DNA from: Bugula neritina
Lineage: Eukaryota > Bryozoa > Gymnolaemata > Cheilostomatida > Bugulidae
DNA: 64,000 nt
Direction: 5' to 3'
NCBI GenBank assembly: GCA_964035545.1
Contig: OZ037767.1
Location: 23,107,128 to 23,171,127 of the forward strand
The first letter of the stretch is position 1. Every line of letters starts with the position of its first letter. The notes beneath the pieces are model-generated. The model had not been told where the DNA came from, did not search any database, and saw only the letters and a program-made list of their open reading frames with translations. Shown here in pieces: positions 47,101 through 57,852 of this stretch. A program made the translations under genes and the position numbers.

Positions 47101-47292
47101 TCCAATCTACACACACATATGAGAACTCATGAGAACAGAGTGGCATCCTGCCACTTGTGCTTTCTGTGTGGCAAGTCCTTCACCTTTAGCTCAGAGCTAA
47201 ACCTACATCTTTACTCCCATGTGGGGGTCTCCAGTACGTCATCGCTATCTAGAGTTCAAAACGTTGAGCAACTGAAGATGGCAAACCTTTGA
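44193..47292 (+). CDS. C2H2 zinc-finger protein (four fingers)
   Basis: Exons: 44193-44289, 44619-44803, 45540-45756, 46239-46519, 46954-47292 (TGA); 372 aa. The acidic N-terminus (SEEDLIDVEDLDRDE) and a middle part with a short helix (YLYQLQLLAQQREIERLATANK) precede a Pro-rich linker (YPPLPLLPTLQTPLPTSLPP). Four C2H2 fingers occupy residues 243-263, 271-291, 299-319 and 329-349. Linker HSGEKPF joins fingers 1 and 2; an intron splits finger 1 before its last His. The third finger, CGKAFNRSSNLHTH, resembles Gfi/Fez-type fingers, but the subfamily is not assigned. Finger 4 has an extra upstream Cys pair element (CHLCFLC). A sequence-specific DNA-binding role in the nucleus is expected. The acceptor of exon 2 (TTGAAAAAG) has a poor pyrimidine tract, so that junction and the start are less certain. 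Confidence 0.85.
45757..45960 (+). repeat. Degenerate array of donor-like CAGGTACAAC units
   Basis: The real donor GCAG|GTACAACC at 45756/45757 is followed by many imperfect copies of CTCAGGTACACCTCAGGTAC type, each holding AG|GTAC or AG|GTAAA. Confidence 0.8.
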
Positions 47293-50200
47293 CAATAATA
47301 TATATCTAATGTTCAGCATTTGGGAAAAGACTTTTACTGTCACTTAGAAAATTTATTTGTCATTAGTAGTATAAGTGTGTTACCTTATTGTATGTTTTCA
47401 AATTATTTAATTTGTTAGTACAATTGAATATTTTCACATAAAATAATCAAGTCATGCCGTTTGTTTACTGTTCATTTTAGGAGGTTTATCATTCAGTATC
47501 CAACATTATTTTATGTTGACATATCAGTCTGCTCATTTGGAGTTAATTTAATACTGTTTCTAATAAAGATTTTAAACAAGTGTTGTTTAATTTAATGTTG
47601 CAGCGAGGTGCACATAGTGTTATATCCAATAAAATGATCCTATATGGAAAACGAAAATAGTTTTCCACATTGCATGTTGAAAACTGGAATGTATATATTT
47701 CTCTTGTTAAAAAGAGCTGATTCAGGAATTCACAGCAATTTTTTTCTCTAAGTACTATTTCAAATGGTCAATACTTGTTTTTAGTTGAACAGATGTAGAA
47801 GACAACCAACTGTAAATCATGTGTGAATTTCTCTGCCAATGTTTTACCACAATATTGTAAACAAACAATAAGTTAAAATATTAGTTTGTGCTATTAAAAA
47901 TACACATTTCACATTTACACAGTCATCCCATTCTTTAAAGAATAACTAATTGAAAAGCAAAATTATTTACAGTTTAATTGGGTTTAAATAACTTGCAAAT
48001 TATGTCACTTACAAGACTGATTAGTTATGAAATTTTAAAATTATTCAATTCTTGTTGTTGAAGCTTGTTATCAATAAAATTGAAAAATTAAAATGTCATA
48101 TATTATATTTACAAACTTATTGACAAATATATAAATATTTTGTTGATTGTGAGCATGGCTAGAAAAGCACATATTAATGATTATTATTGTAAGCATTATC
48201 AGCTAACACACATGTTAGTGTTTTCACTAGCATCAAAATGTGAATCAGAACTAGCAATTTGTAATATTATTTTTAAACTCTAATATTTATGTATGCTGTT
48301 CAGTTCTGTTTAAATAGTTATCAATGAAAACAATAGTTTAAGCACACATTCAAATAGTCTTTATATATTATGCTCCTAACTTTAAATGACATTGCTGTCC
48401 CATATACAATATTGTATTATCCATCTGCTACATAACATAATAACATAATATATAATATGAGTAGCATAATAATGTATTTCACTGCTTTACAAACACATTT
48501 CTCATGATGAAGAATTAAGCGTAATTTTATTTATAATTAATAATAATTTAACAAGATTTCAGTGGCACACCAAGTATTAAATTAGCTCTTGGATATTAAC
48601 AGCCTATTAGATTGCTACCACCTTTTGCAACTCAATCGTGTTCCTTGTAATTTAATAAAACAATTAGGCATTACAGTATTAAAGTTAGGCTGCTTGTATT
48701 TGTTTGTAGTGCAGTACTTATTGAAATATTAAGGTAGTCTCATTATAATTCTTCAAATCTATAACTGGTTAATTTGTTGGCAGAGAAAGCTGATTATATT
48801 CCTCCTAATGCAATGAAATAATTAAAGCAGCCTGTATTCAACTGCTAGATCTTCCAGTAAATAGTTGGCAGCAAGTGCTGGCATGGAACTTATTCAACAC
48901 CACGGAACACATTTCGGTTTTCATCCTTCTATAGTATTATATATAAAGAGTGCATAAAATTCACTATACCACTTTCTCTCGATGGGTGTATTATACCACC
49001 ATCTTGAGGAGTGTACTATATCACTTGCTTGAGGGGTGAATTTGTTTTATATACCACTTTCTTGAGGTGTTTTATATACCACTTTCTTGAGGTGTTTTAT
49101 ATACCACTTTCTTGAGGTGTATTATGCCACTTTCTTAGGGGTGTAATATGCCTTTCTCTTGAGGTGGTATAATTCACTCTTTTCTCTTGATTGCCAATTG
49201 GACAATTATATAAACTGGAATGAAAGCTTCAAAAGTTGCAATGCTTATTTGTAGCGCAGATTCGCTGTAAATAATTTATGCCACATTCTCTATACTTGAG
49301 AGTATAACATGAGTGTATGACATGTCTTAACAATATGGATCTATGAATTAAACTGCTACCAGTTAACACTACTGACATCCAATATTTCAGAAAAATAATA
49401 TAACTTCATCCTAAAATCTTGTATACATGAAGAACCACTACAAATTCTTCTAAAATAAAGATTGCCAATAGTACTTCCTGTAATTGCATGTTGATTATGA
49501 CGTATTCGTAGGCGAGTAACTGTAACACATCTAGAGCACAGCTTATAATGGAATTACAACCCCAAATGGAAAACAAAAGTAAGTAAACAACTCCAAAATG
49601 AAACTCTAATTGGTAGCCTTGGCTATCGACAGTTACTTCTGTCCAAATTATGAAGTATATTATTTTTGGGAGAAAAATTCGGTATACTCTGTAATAAGTT
49701 ATTCAATATGCCACACATTTTTGAGGAGTTTGAATTAGCAACTAGTTTGATACAAACTATATTGAACCTACTTTGATAAACATACAGACCACACAAGTGA
49801 CTTTAATGTTTATTACAAGCTAAAATTCCGCACTGCATTGTTTCTAAGATCTCGTTTCTTGATTTCATAGCAAAACATTTCAAGTAAAAATTAATGTTCA
49901 AAAAGAATTTACTATCTTTTTTAAAATCTCAAACAAACTTACTAAAAGAATCAACGAAATTTTCTCCACATATGCTTTTTATTTTGAAACTTACAGATAA
50001 AATATGTACGTTTAAAAATATAAAAGTCACAACTAGAGCCTATATTCTAGCTCTCTACTTTGTAAAACCATTTCCGTGTAGCATATTTACAGACCAGAAA
50101 TTTACTACTACCTAGCAATTCATACAAGTGTAGCTATATAGGGTTACCCCTCCCCCCCCCCATAGGATTGGGGTGAAATACAAAATCGTATCAATTGCCA

Positions 50201-50382
50201 TAAAAATAGAGCATAAATAGTTAAAATACAGTCAAGTGTAGTCTTCGCTGTTATTGAAAGTAAAGATAATGTTTACTTCATAACAGAATGCTTATCGTAT
50301 ACGGGAAGATGAGGGTGCAACAATTTTCTGCACACACCAAATCGGTAACTGGCTTTATATATAAATATTTGTTGAGATAAAG
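47293..50382. other. Intergenic, no gene seen
   Basis: AATAAA at 47562-47567 is the likely polyA signal of the zinc-finger gene. A repeat of GAGGTGTTTTATATACCACT type lies at about 48960-49160. The rest is AT-rich without supported features. Confidence 0.5.
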
Positions 50383-52557
50383 TTATCTTGGACACAGAGC
50401 ATGCCTGCCACCATCAACAGGAAGTGTTGCCCCGGTGATGAAAGATGCAGCATCAGATGCCAGGAAGGCAATCGTGTGAGCAGCTTCGTCTGCTTTTCCA
50501 GGTCGACCTGGTGAGTAGAGAGAATACAATAAATAATAAAAGCTGAAAACAAAAATTAACATTCAAAATTGAATTAATTATTGTAAATATCAATCTTAGC
50601 TGTTTGAAACTAAAATTGGGATTTAATATATCAAACTAAAAAGACAATAATTATTAACATAGAACTGTGAGCAGTAAAGGGCGTTTATGAAAAATTCATT
50701 TAAAATTTGTATTGTGAAGTGCTAAGACTAATTTTAGAGATTTGCATGCATAACGTTTATAAAAATAAAAAAAATCTCATTAAATTTCTATTGAATTAAA
50801 CCAGAATTTCTATTATACAACACATCAGAATTTATGGTGAATAAAATATCAAAACTATAAAACTATTGTGCTAATCGAATCAACGAGTTATACATGATAA
50901 TGATAATACATAGCAAAGATTATAACAAAAATGTTACAGTATTTCACATAGAACAGTTCTACCTAAAGCGTGTGTTGTTTTAGCATGTTCCAAGAACACC
51001 TGGTAAGCCTTGTCATCCAAACCACCTCGCTTATGCAACTCAGTGATTATAACTCCAGGATTTATGGCATTGACTCTCACTCCTGCATCAGCTAACTCTA
51101 CAAGACAATATTATCGTTACTTATACCATCGAGTAGAACATTTAGTAACTATGCAAGTATTATACAAAGGTGAGTAAGTAATGAACCTCAGTATCAGTGA
51201 GCTACTCACCAACATCACCTGCTGTGGAAGAGGAGGCTTGTTTCAAACATGAGCTAAAGAGCTACTTGATGGCAAATCTAAATTTTTGAATTAAAACTAA
51301 AACCTTTGGCTATTGAAGTTGAAACTCCTTTAGTAAAGTTTTCTACTGACTGTCAACCATTCATGGCTTGTATACCTGAACTAGCTGCAGTGCTAGTAGA
51401 GCCTTGTCACCAATATTTTTCTTTTTCAGCTGTTATATGTATTTTTTGGACTAAATATAACAAAACAGACAAGTAATCAAGTTCATACCGAGAGCCACTG
51501 TTCTTGTCATCTGGTCAACAGCAGATTTGGATATGTTGTACGCGAGGACACCAGCAAATGAGCGAAGTCCATTAACACTGGAGACGTTCACTATGCTGCC
51601 TTTACTTTGTATTAGATATGGAACGGCTAACATCGTTAAATGATAAATTGACCTAAAACAGGTTTACAGATGAGTATAAGCAGGCAACTGCAACATAACT
51701 ATATGTCACTAAAGATAAACAGAAGAGATAGAAAACAATTGGAAAAGGTAACAGTACTAACCTTACATTTGTATTGATGAGCCTATCAAACTGAGCTAAT
51801 GAGGTTTGCTCAATGCTACCTCTTTCTAAAATCCCTGCATTGTTCACCTACAACATGTATATTAAAAATGAAAAATTGTAGAATGTCAAATCTACCAAAT
51901 AACTTGTCAACAGCATACATAGCTGAAACCTGTAATTGTTTATTAAGATTACTTCATGGGCTTGACCCACTGCAACCATATTTGTTGAAGACTCTCCCTT
52001 ATAGAGAGGTACAACACATGTTTGTATGAGTATAACACACTGGTTCATGTACAGCTTAACAATCACTAAACGGAGACTGAGTGATAGCTATAAAGAGTAA
52101 GTAGATTACCAGAATGTCCAGTTTACCAAGGTTCTTAACAGTGGAGCTCACAATACTCTCTACGTCTGACTCCTTAGTGAGATCACCAGCCACTGTACAC
52201 ACATGAGCCTTGTGTGCACATTCATCTACAGTCTTAGCTAGGGCATCTTCGTTACGCCCCGTAATCATAACAGTAGCCCCGAGTTTATTAAAAAGAAGAG
52301 CAGTAGCTCTTCCAATCCCAGAACTAGCTCCTAAAAATGCAAATATCCTATTATACATCATGTAATATTCTCTAACTTTATATTATTTAGGTAACACAAC
52401 TTCACATTAAAAAAAATTAACTTCAAAATACTTGGAGACTTGGCAACTGTATAAGCGGTGAGTAGAATACATAAAGACGTAGGTTTATATAATTAAAGGA
52501 TTTGACAGAGATTTTACCTGTTACAAGTGCCATTTTCCCAGCTAAATTTATAGCCAT
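50383..52557 (-). CDS. Classical short-chain dehydrogenase/reductase
   Basis: Minus-strand exons: 52518-52557, 52110-52330, 51762-51847, 51489-51652, 50963-51097, 50383-50507 (TAA); 256 aa, the usual length of a classical SDR, with every phase consistent. The cofactor loop is G14ASSGIG20 (intron after the first base of the G14 codon). NNAG is at 89-92, the catalytic Ser is at 140/141 in VNVSSVNG, and the Tyr-Lys pair is Y154NISK158. NPGVI follows near the substrate loop, and FITGATLPVDGG near the C-terminus is the pattern of FabG-like and glucose-1-dehydrogenase-like members. TGRNEDALAK after strand 2 favours NADP(H), inferred from the Arg. No transmembrane or targeting signal is visible, so it is probably cytosolic. 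The substrate cannot be told from sequence. Confidence 0.93.
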
Positions 52558-53011
52558 CTTTAACAAAATCAATTCCTAAAAATAATTGTTTAGAAAACTT
52601 TAAAATGCACAAGTAAAGTAAAAGGCTAAAGTTAGTAACGAAACATATACGGTATACCAAGTTAATGTCTCTTCACATGTAACTATGCGTTATCAATATC
52701 AATGTGCATACAATTTTAAATCCAATTTAGAGCATAGTAACTGCTTGCTGGTATTTCATAACTGTATTTTTTGGCTTTCGTTATCATTATCCTTATGATT
52801 GTGAAAATACTAATAAGTAATATCAATATGAATATTAAATCCAATATGATTATGACAATGACTAAGAATCATTTAATTTAATTTTGAACTGTTAAACTCA
52901 ATTACTAATAGTAATACTATTAGTAATACTGTCATTATTAGTTTTGCTATTAGCATAACTGTATAAGTACTACTATTTATATTACTAAGACTAATACTAA
53001 TAGTAATACTA
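52558..53011. other. TAATACTA-rich flank
   Basis: Imperfect TAATACTAATAGTAATAC repeats (52880-53016), continued beyond the retrotransposon at 57848-58020. The element inserted into this low-complexity stretch. Confidence 0.7.
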
Positions 53012-53016
53012 ATACT

Positions 53017-53344
53017 TGTTATATTATTATGTGTCTTTTGTTTATCACTAATTACGGACTAGCGAGATGCTACGTTATAATGTCATGTGCATTTGTTTAT
53101 TAAAATACATATTGGGTCACCGACGAACGAGAGACTACGAGATGAAAGATGTCAGCCTACAGTAGAGAAACATGCCGATAGACTTTGTGATAAAATAATT
53201 ATAAATCAGTACTATACTTTTGGTCCTTGTATTTCCCCTGGCCGGCCAGACCCCACTTTATTGTTCTTTCGATACTTCAATGTCATGCCTACATACTTCG
53301 AGTAACTCTCAGGTAATTATATACTCACTATACTTAATGTTTCA
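53017..53344 (+). repeat. 5' LTR
   Basis: 328 bp, TG...CA ends; no difference from the right LTR was found in a base-by-base reading. Confidence 0.95.
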
Positions 53345-53362
53345 TGGTGGCAGCTAGATCGT
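53345..53362 (+). other. Primer-binding site
   Basis: TGGTGGCAGCTAGATCGT immediately after the LTR, starting with the TGG complementary to a tRNA CCA end. The tRNA species is not identified. Confidence 0.6.
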
Positions 53363-53413
53363 ACTCGCACCCTACTTTGCCACTGGAGTGGTGACTGTTT
53401 AGCTTTTAGTTGT

Positions 53414-56400
53414 TTGTTGTTGTGGACTGTGTTGGTCTGCCTTGGAGCTGTCATGGAAGGTTTGAAGGCCCCTGGAGAATTATCATTTGAAGGTAATGTG
53501 TCAGACAATTGGAGGAAGTGGAGAAGGGCCTTGGAAAATTATTTGCTTGCAAGTGATTTGGTTTTGAAGCCTCAAGAGAGTGGCCAAGAGCCTCCTCCTG
53601 AGAATGCGGGTATTAATAGACGTCAGGTTGCTATACTTCTGAACCAGGCTGGTGAGGAAGCTACTGAGATTTATGGTCAATTTGACTTTCCCGCAGGTAA
53701 AAGCAAGGATGTTATGGCTGATGTTTTGGAGCAGTTTGAAGCCTATTGCAATCCCCGGCGCAACGTGTTGTATGAATGGTTTGTTTTTTGGTCTCTCAGT
53801 CAGAGTGATGGAGAGCCCATTGACACCTTTGTGAAACGTCTAAAAACTCAAGCTACAAAATGTGATTTTGGCGAATTGCGAGACCGAATGCTTCTCTGCA
53901 GAATTGTGTTTGGACTCACTGATGGAAAGCTGAAGGAGCGGCTACTCCGTGACAAAAACGTTAAACTTGAGAGTGCCTTAGATGACATCCGTGCTGCTGA
54001 GATTACCAAACAGCAGATGTCAAGGATGGCTGCCGGTGATACTACTATGAAGACAGTCAATGAGATAAATGATGCTGCAGTCAGCACTGTGCAGAGTCAG
54101 TCTGGCGCTACGCAAAATAAAACCAGAAGTAACACATGTAAGGACAACATAGATTGCAAATTTTGTGAATATACACATGCCAAAGGTAGATGTCCTGCTT
54201 ATGGCGAGACATGTCATAACTGCGGGAAGAAAAATCACTTTGAGAAAGTCTGCAAAGGCAAAGCTCTTGCAGAGAAACAAATGAATAGCTTGTTCATAGG
54301 TGCTGTTGGTGCTCTTTCTAATGAATCTAAATTAAAATCTTGGATTCTTCCGATGAAGGTCAGTGACAAAGGAAAGGCCAATGATATTCAGTTTAAGATT
54401 GATACTGGAGCTGAAACAAATTGCATCAACCTAAGAACCGCTCAGTCACTTGGTGCTACTCTAAAGCCCACTTCTGTATGCCTTTACGGCTATAATAAGA
54501 CCAAGATCAAGAATGTGGGTGCAGTTCAACTCACCGTGAACCACAAGGAGCACAGCCAGATTGTCCACTTTGAGGTGGTTGATGAGGACCTTCCTCCCAT
54601 ATTTGGCCTCGAGGCTGCTGAATCTTTTGGTCTGATCCGCAGAGTTGATCAGTTGTCAACCTCGATACTTCAGGAGTTCCCTGAGGTGTTTGAAGGAGTT
54701 GGCAGACTTGATGGAGAGCACGAGATATGTGTTGACGAGAATGTGAAGCCTGTGGTTCATCATCCAAGACGTGTCCCACTCAGTATGTTAGACAAAGTGA
54801 AAAAGGAGCTGGATGATATGGAGGCATCTGGAATCATATCTAAGGTTGACGTACCAACCAACTGGGTGAGTAGTATGGTATGCGTTGAAAAGAAAGATGG
54901 GTCGGTTCGTATATGCCTAGACCCCAAGGACCTGAACAGAGCAGTGAGACGAGAACATCACAAGATACCCACATTAGAAGACATTGCCTTCAGATTCAAT
55001 GGTATGCAATACTACACCATCATGGACATGAAACATGGATACTGGCATGTAGCCTTGACCAAAGAGAGTAGTCTGCTCACAACGTTCAACACCCCATATG
55101 GTCGCTACTGTTTTGATAGACTTCCATTTGGTCTTCACTCAAGTGCTGAAGTCTTTGAGAAGAAGGTGGAGCAAATATTTGGAGACTTGCCTGGTGTCTC
55201 AGTGTATTTTGATGACATCATTGTAGCTGGAAAGACACAACAGGAACATGATGCCAATCTGAGAAAGCTATTGGTAAAGGCCAAAGAGGCTAATGTGAAG
55301 TTTAATCGCAAGAAGATTCAGTTGAATCAGACGGAGGTACGCTATTTAGGCCATATAGTATCGAAAGATGGTCTGCGGCCTGACCCAGACAAGATAGCTG
55401 CTATTGAGGCCATGCCTGACCCAACAGACCGAGAGGGAGTACAAAGACTGATTGGTACTCTCAATTTTCTAAGAGCCTACATACCCAACATGTCAGCCTG
55501 TACTGAGCCCTTGAGAGTGCTACTGAAGAGTGATAGTCAGTGGGTGTGGTCCAAAGAACAAATGGAAAGCTTCCAGGTAATTAAACGCTTGCTTACATCC
55601 GAACCTGTCTTGCAGTATTTTGATGTTACCAAGGATGCGCATTTACAAGTTGACGCTTCAAAGTCGGGACTTGGTGCAGTGTTACTACAGGAAGGTAAAC
55701 CTGTTGCCTATGCTTCACGCAGCTTAACTGAGACTGAGTGCAACTATCCCCAAATAGATAAGGAGCTGCTAGCAGTTGTGTTCGGCTGTGAGCGCTTTCA
55801 CAGCTACCTCTATGGACGTGCTGTTCACATACAAACGGATCATAAACCTCTCGTCCCGATAATGAACAAGTCGTTGCACAAGGCATCCCCAAGGCTGCAA
55901 AGACTACTTCTGCGACTACAAAGATACCGGATAGCTGAGTTCACATATGTTCCGGGCAAGTATTTATATATTGCTGACACACTATCCCGAGCCTACCTTC
56001 AGCGCGTTACAAATGATCAGTGTGATCTCGAAGGTGAAGTTGTAATGGTTCATGCCTTAGAAACCGATGATAGCACCATGAATAAGATGAGACAGTCATA
56101 TGCTGAAGACCCGACAATGGACAGTCTGAAAAAAGCACTGCAAGATGGTTGGTCATGGAGTAGACGGAGTCAGGCCCCCACAGAATCCCAACCCTACTGG
56201 AATGTTAGATCTGACATCTATGATGTGGATGGATTTCTTTACGTTGAAGAGCGGCTTATAGTTCCGAAGTCACAGAGGAAGCACATTCTAAAGTCGCTAC
56301 ACATGGGCCACCTGGGCGTTGAGAAATGCAGAGAGCTTGCGAGGAAATCATCCTATTGGCCTGGGCTATCTGCTGATATACGGAATGAAGTGTCAAGTTG

Positions 56401-57343
56401 TCTCACCTGCGCTAAGTTTTCCAACCGTCAACAGAAAGAGCCGTTAATGTCTCATGAGCTGCCAAGTCTACCATGGAATAAAGTGGCTATAGATATACTG
56501 TCCTATAAGAATAATGATTACTTGGTAGTTGTGGACTGTTACTCTCACTTCCCCGAGCTGAGATTACTCAGGAGAAAGACTGCTGAAGACGTGGTTTTGG
56601 CATTGAAATCCATATTTGCTGTACACGGGGTACCAGTGTCCATTCTGGCGGACAACATGCCTTTCAGCAGTAGAGTCATGCAAACTTTTGCATCAAGCTG
56701 GTGCTTCACCATTGTAACATCTAGTCCGCACTACCCTAAGTCCAATGGAATGGCTGAGCGTTATGTGCAAACGATGAAAGCCTTTCTAAAAAAATGTGAG
56801 GATGAAAGAGAGGATATATACAGGTCACTACTCAGATACAGGCAATCTCCTATCACTGGCTGTGCTTTCAGTCCAGCTGAGCTTCTGTTCAACAGAGCCC
56901 TAAGAAGTGATTTGCCAATCACTGCCGAGTCGCTTAAACCAGTTGTTATTGAGGCTAGCCAACAACTAATAGCCAACCAAAGCTTGCAGAAGAAGTACCA
57001 TGACCGCCATGCACGGCCGTTGGCTGATCTGGAACCAGGGACTCCTGCACTAATCAGGTCAAGCACTGACAAAGAATGGTCGCCAGGAATGATTGTCGAG
57101 CAGCATGACTCCCCCAGATCCTACTTGGTTGACAACGGTCAGTCTATAGTGCGTAGGAATCGTGTTCACCTCAAACCAGATAACACACAGACCCTTGGTG
57201 TCGCTGATGCTGCTGATTCTGATGTTGGGGATGCTCCTAATGATTCCCCCCACATGCCTGCCCTGCCTGCAACACCTCTCAGGAACACGGCACCACCACC
57301 AGAGCGTCAACCCAGAAGCAACCGTGGAGTTCCTTCCCGCTAA
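53414..57343 (+). CDS. Gag-Pol polyprotein of the Ty3/gypsy element
   Basis: 1309 codons in one frame. The second Met (53453, MEGLKAPGELSFEG) is the likelier gag start because the first 13 residues are hydrophobic and outside the usual gag opening. Order: gag with a CCHC knuckle (CHNCGKKNHFEKVC, ~residues 268-281) preceded by a second Cys group; aspartic protease DTGAE (~330); reverse transcriptase with FDRLPFGLHSS and YFDDI (~598); RNase H LQVDASKSGLGAVLL (~745); integrase HHCC zinc region (~962-1000) and DDE core with D~1024, D~1078 and E~1114. The element resembles the K02A2.6/Mag-like Ty3/gypsy group. Gag and pol are fused without a frameshift. The second integrase Asp box reads ADNMPFSS, lacking the usual GPQF arrangement. 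No stop or frameshift is present. Confidence 0.96.
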   Translation: MLLWTVLVCLGAVMEGLKAPGELSFEGNVSDNWRKWRRALENYLLASDLVLKPQESGQEPPPENAGINRRQVAILLNQAGEEATEIYGQFDFPAGKSKDVMADVLEQFEAYCNPRRNVLYEWFVFWSLSQSDGEPIDTFVKRLKTQATKCDFGELRDRMLLCRIVFGLTDGKLKERLLRDKNVKLESALDDIRAAEITKQQMSRMAAGDTTMKTVNEINDAAVSTVQSQSGATQNKTRSNTCKDNIDCKFCEYTHAKGRCPAYGETCHNCGKKNHFEKVCKGKALAEKQMNSLFIGAVGALSNESKLKSWILPMKVSDKGKANDIQFKIDTGAETNCINLRTAQSLGATLKPTSVCLYGYNKTKIKNVGAVQLTVNHKEHSQIVHFEVVDEDLPPIFGLEAAESFGLIRRVDQLSTSILQEFPEVFEGVGRLDGEHEICVDENVKPVVHHPRRVPLSMLDKVKKELDDMEASGIISKVDVPTNWVSSMVCVEKKDGSVRICLDPKDLNRAVRREHHKIPTLEDIAFRFNGMQYYTIMDMKHGYWHVALTKESSLLTTFNTPYGRYCFDRLPFGLHSSAEVFEKKVEQIFGDLPGVSVYFDDIIVAGKTQQEHDANLRKLLVKAKEANVKFNRKKIQLNQTEVRYLGHIVSKDGLRPDPDKIAAIEAMPDPTDREGVQRLIGTLNFLRAYIPNMSACTEPLRVLLKSDSQWVWSKEQMESFQVIKRLLTSEPVLQYFDVTKDAHLQVDASKSGLGAVLLQEGKPVAYASRSLTETECNYPQIDKELLAVVFGCERFHSYLYGRAVHIQTDHKPLVPIMNKSLHKASPRLQRLLLRLQRYRIAEFTYVPGKYLYIADTLSRAYLQRVTNDQCDLEGEVVMVHALETDDSTMNKMRQSYAEDPTMDSLKKALQDGWSWSRRSQAPTESQPYWNVRSDIYDVDGFLYVEERLIVPKSQRKHILKSLHMGHLGVEKCRELARKSSYWPGLSADIRNEVSSCLTCAKFSNRQQKEPLMSHELPSLPWNKVAIDILSYKNNDYLVVVDCYSHFPELRLLRRKTAEDVVLALKSIFAVHGVPVSILADNMPFSSRVMQTFASSWCFTIVTSSPHYPKSNGMAERYVQTMKAFLKKCEDEREDIYRSLLRYRQSPITGCAFSPAELLFNRALRSDLPITAESLKPVVIEASQQLIANQSLQKKYHDRHARPLADLEPGTPALIRSSTDKEWSPGMIVEQHDSPRSYLVDNGQSIVRRNRVHLKPDNTQTLGVADAADSDVGDAPNDSPHMPALPATPLRNTAPPPERQPRSNRGVPSR

Positions 57344-57507
57344 ATACAAGGACTTCCACATGGGATAAGCTATTAGCCGTTTCCCACCCTGTACATAGTT
57401 ATTTAGTTTCATTGTTAATCCCCAATCCATATTAATCATGTATACTCGTATCATATTATTAATCTCAGCAACCTTAATCACAATGTTATAGAAGGAAGTC
57501 ACCTGCT

Positions 57508-57519
57508 TAAGAAGGGAGA
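57508..57519 (+). other. Polypurine tract
   Basis: AAGAAGGGAGA directly abuts the 3' LTR and would prime plus-strand synthesis. Confidence 0.75.
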
Positions 57520-57847
57520 TGTTATATTATTATGTGTCTTTTGTTTATCACTAATTACGGACTAGCGAGATGCTACGTTATAATGTCATGTGCATTTGTT
57601 TATTAAAATACATATTGGGTCACCGACGAACGAGAGACTACGAGATGAAAGATGTCAGCCTACAGTAGAGAAACATGCCGATAGACTTTGTGATAAAATA
57701 ATTATAAATCAGTACTATACTTTTGGTCCTTGTATTTCCCCTGGCCGGCCAGACCCCACTTTATTGTTCTTTCGATACTTCAATGTCATGCCTACATACT
57801 TCGAGTAACTCTCAGGTAATTATATACTCACTATACTTAATGTTTCA
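57520..57847 (+). repeat. 3' LTR
   Basis: 328 bp, same ends and same sequence as the 5' LTR. Confidence 0.95.
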
Positions 57848-57852
57848 ATACT

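Larger units (their letters stand above)
53012..57852 (+). mobile_element. Intact Ty3/gypsy LTR retrotransposon
   Basis: A 4831-bp element (53017-57847) bounded by the 5-bp target duplication ATACT at 53012-53016 and 57848-57852. LTRs begin TGTTA and end TTTCA. A primer-binding site starting TGGTGGCAGC directly follows the left LTR. A purine tract (AAGAAGGGAGA) ends at 57519 just before the right LTR. One long open frame encodes gag and pol with no env. Identical LTRs by eye point to a very recent insertion. Confidence 0.96.

Noticed and set aside
55626-57072. Minus-strand open frames inside the retrotransposon
   Set aside because: Shadows of the long gag-pol frame with no independent features.
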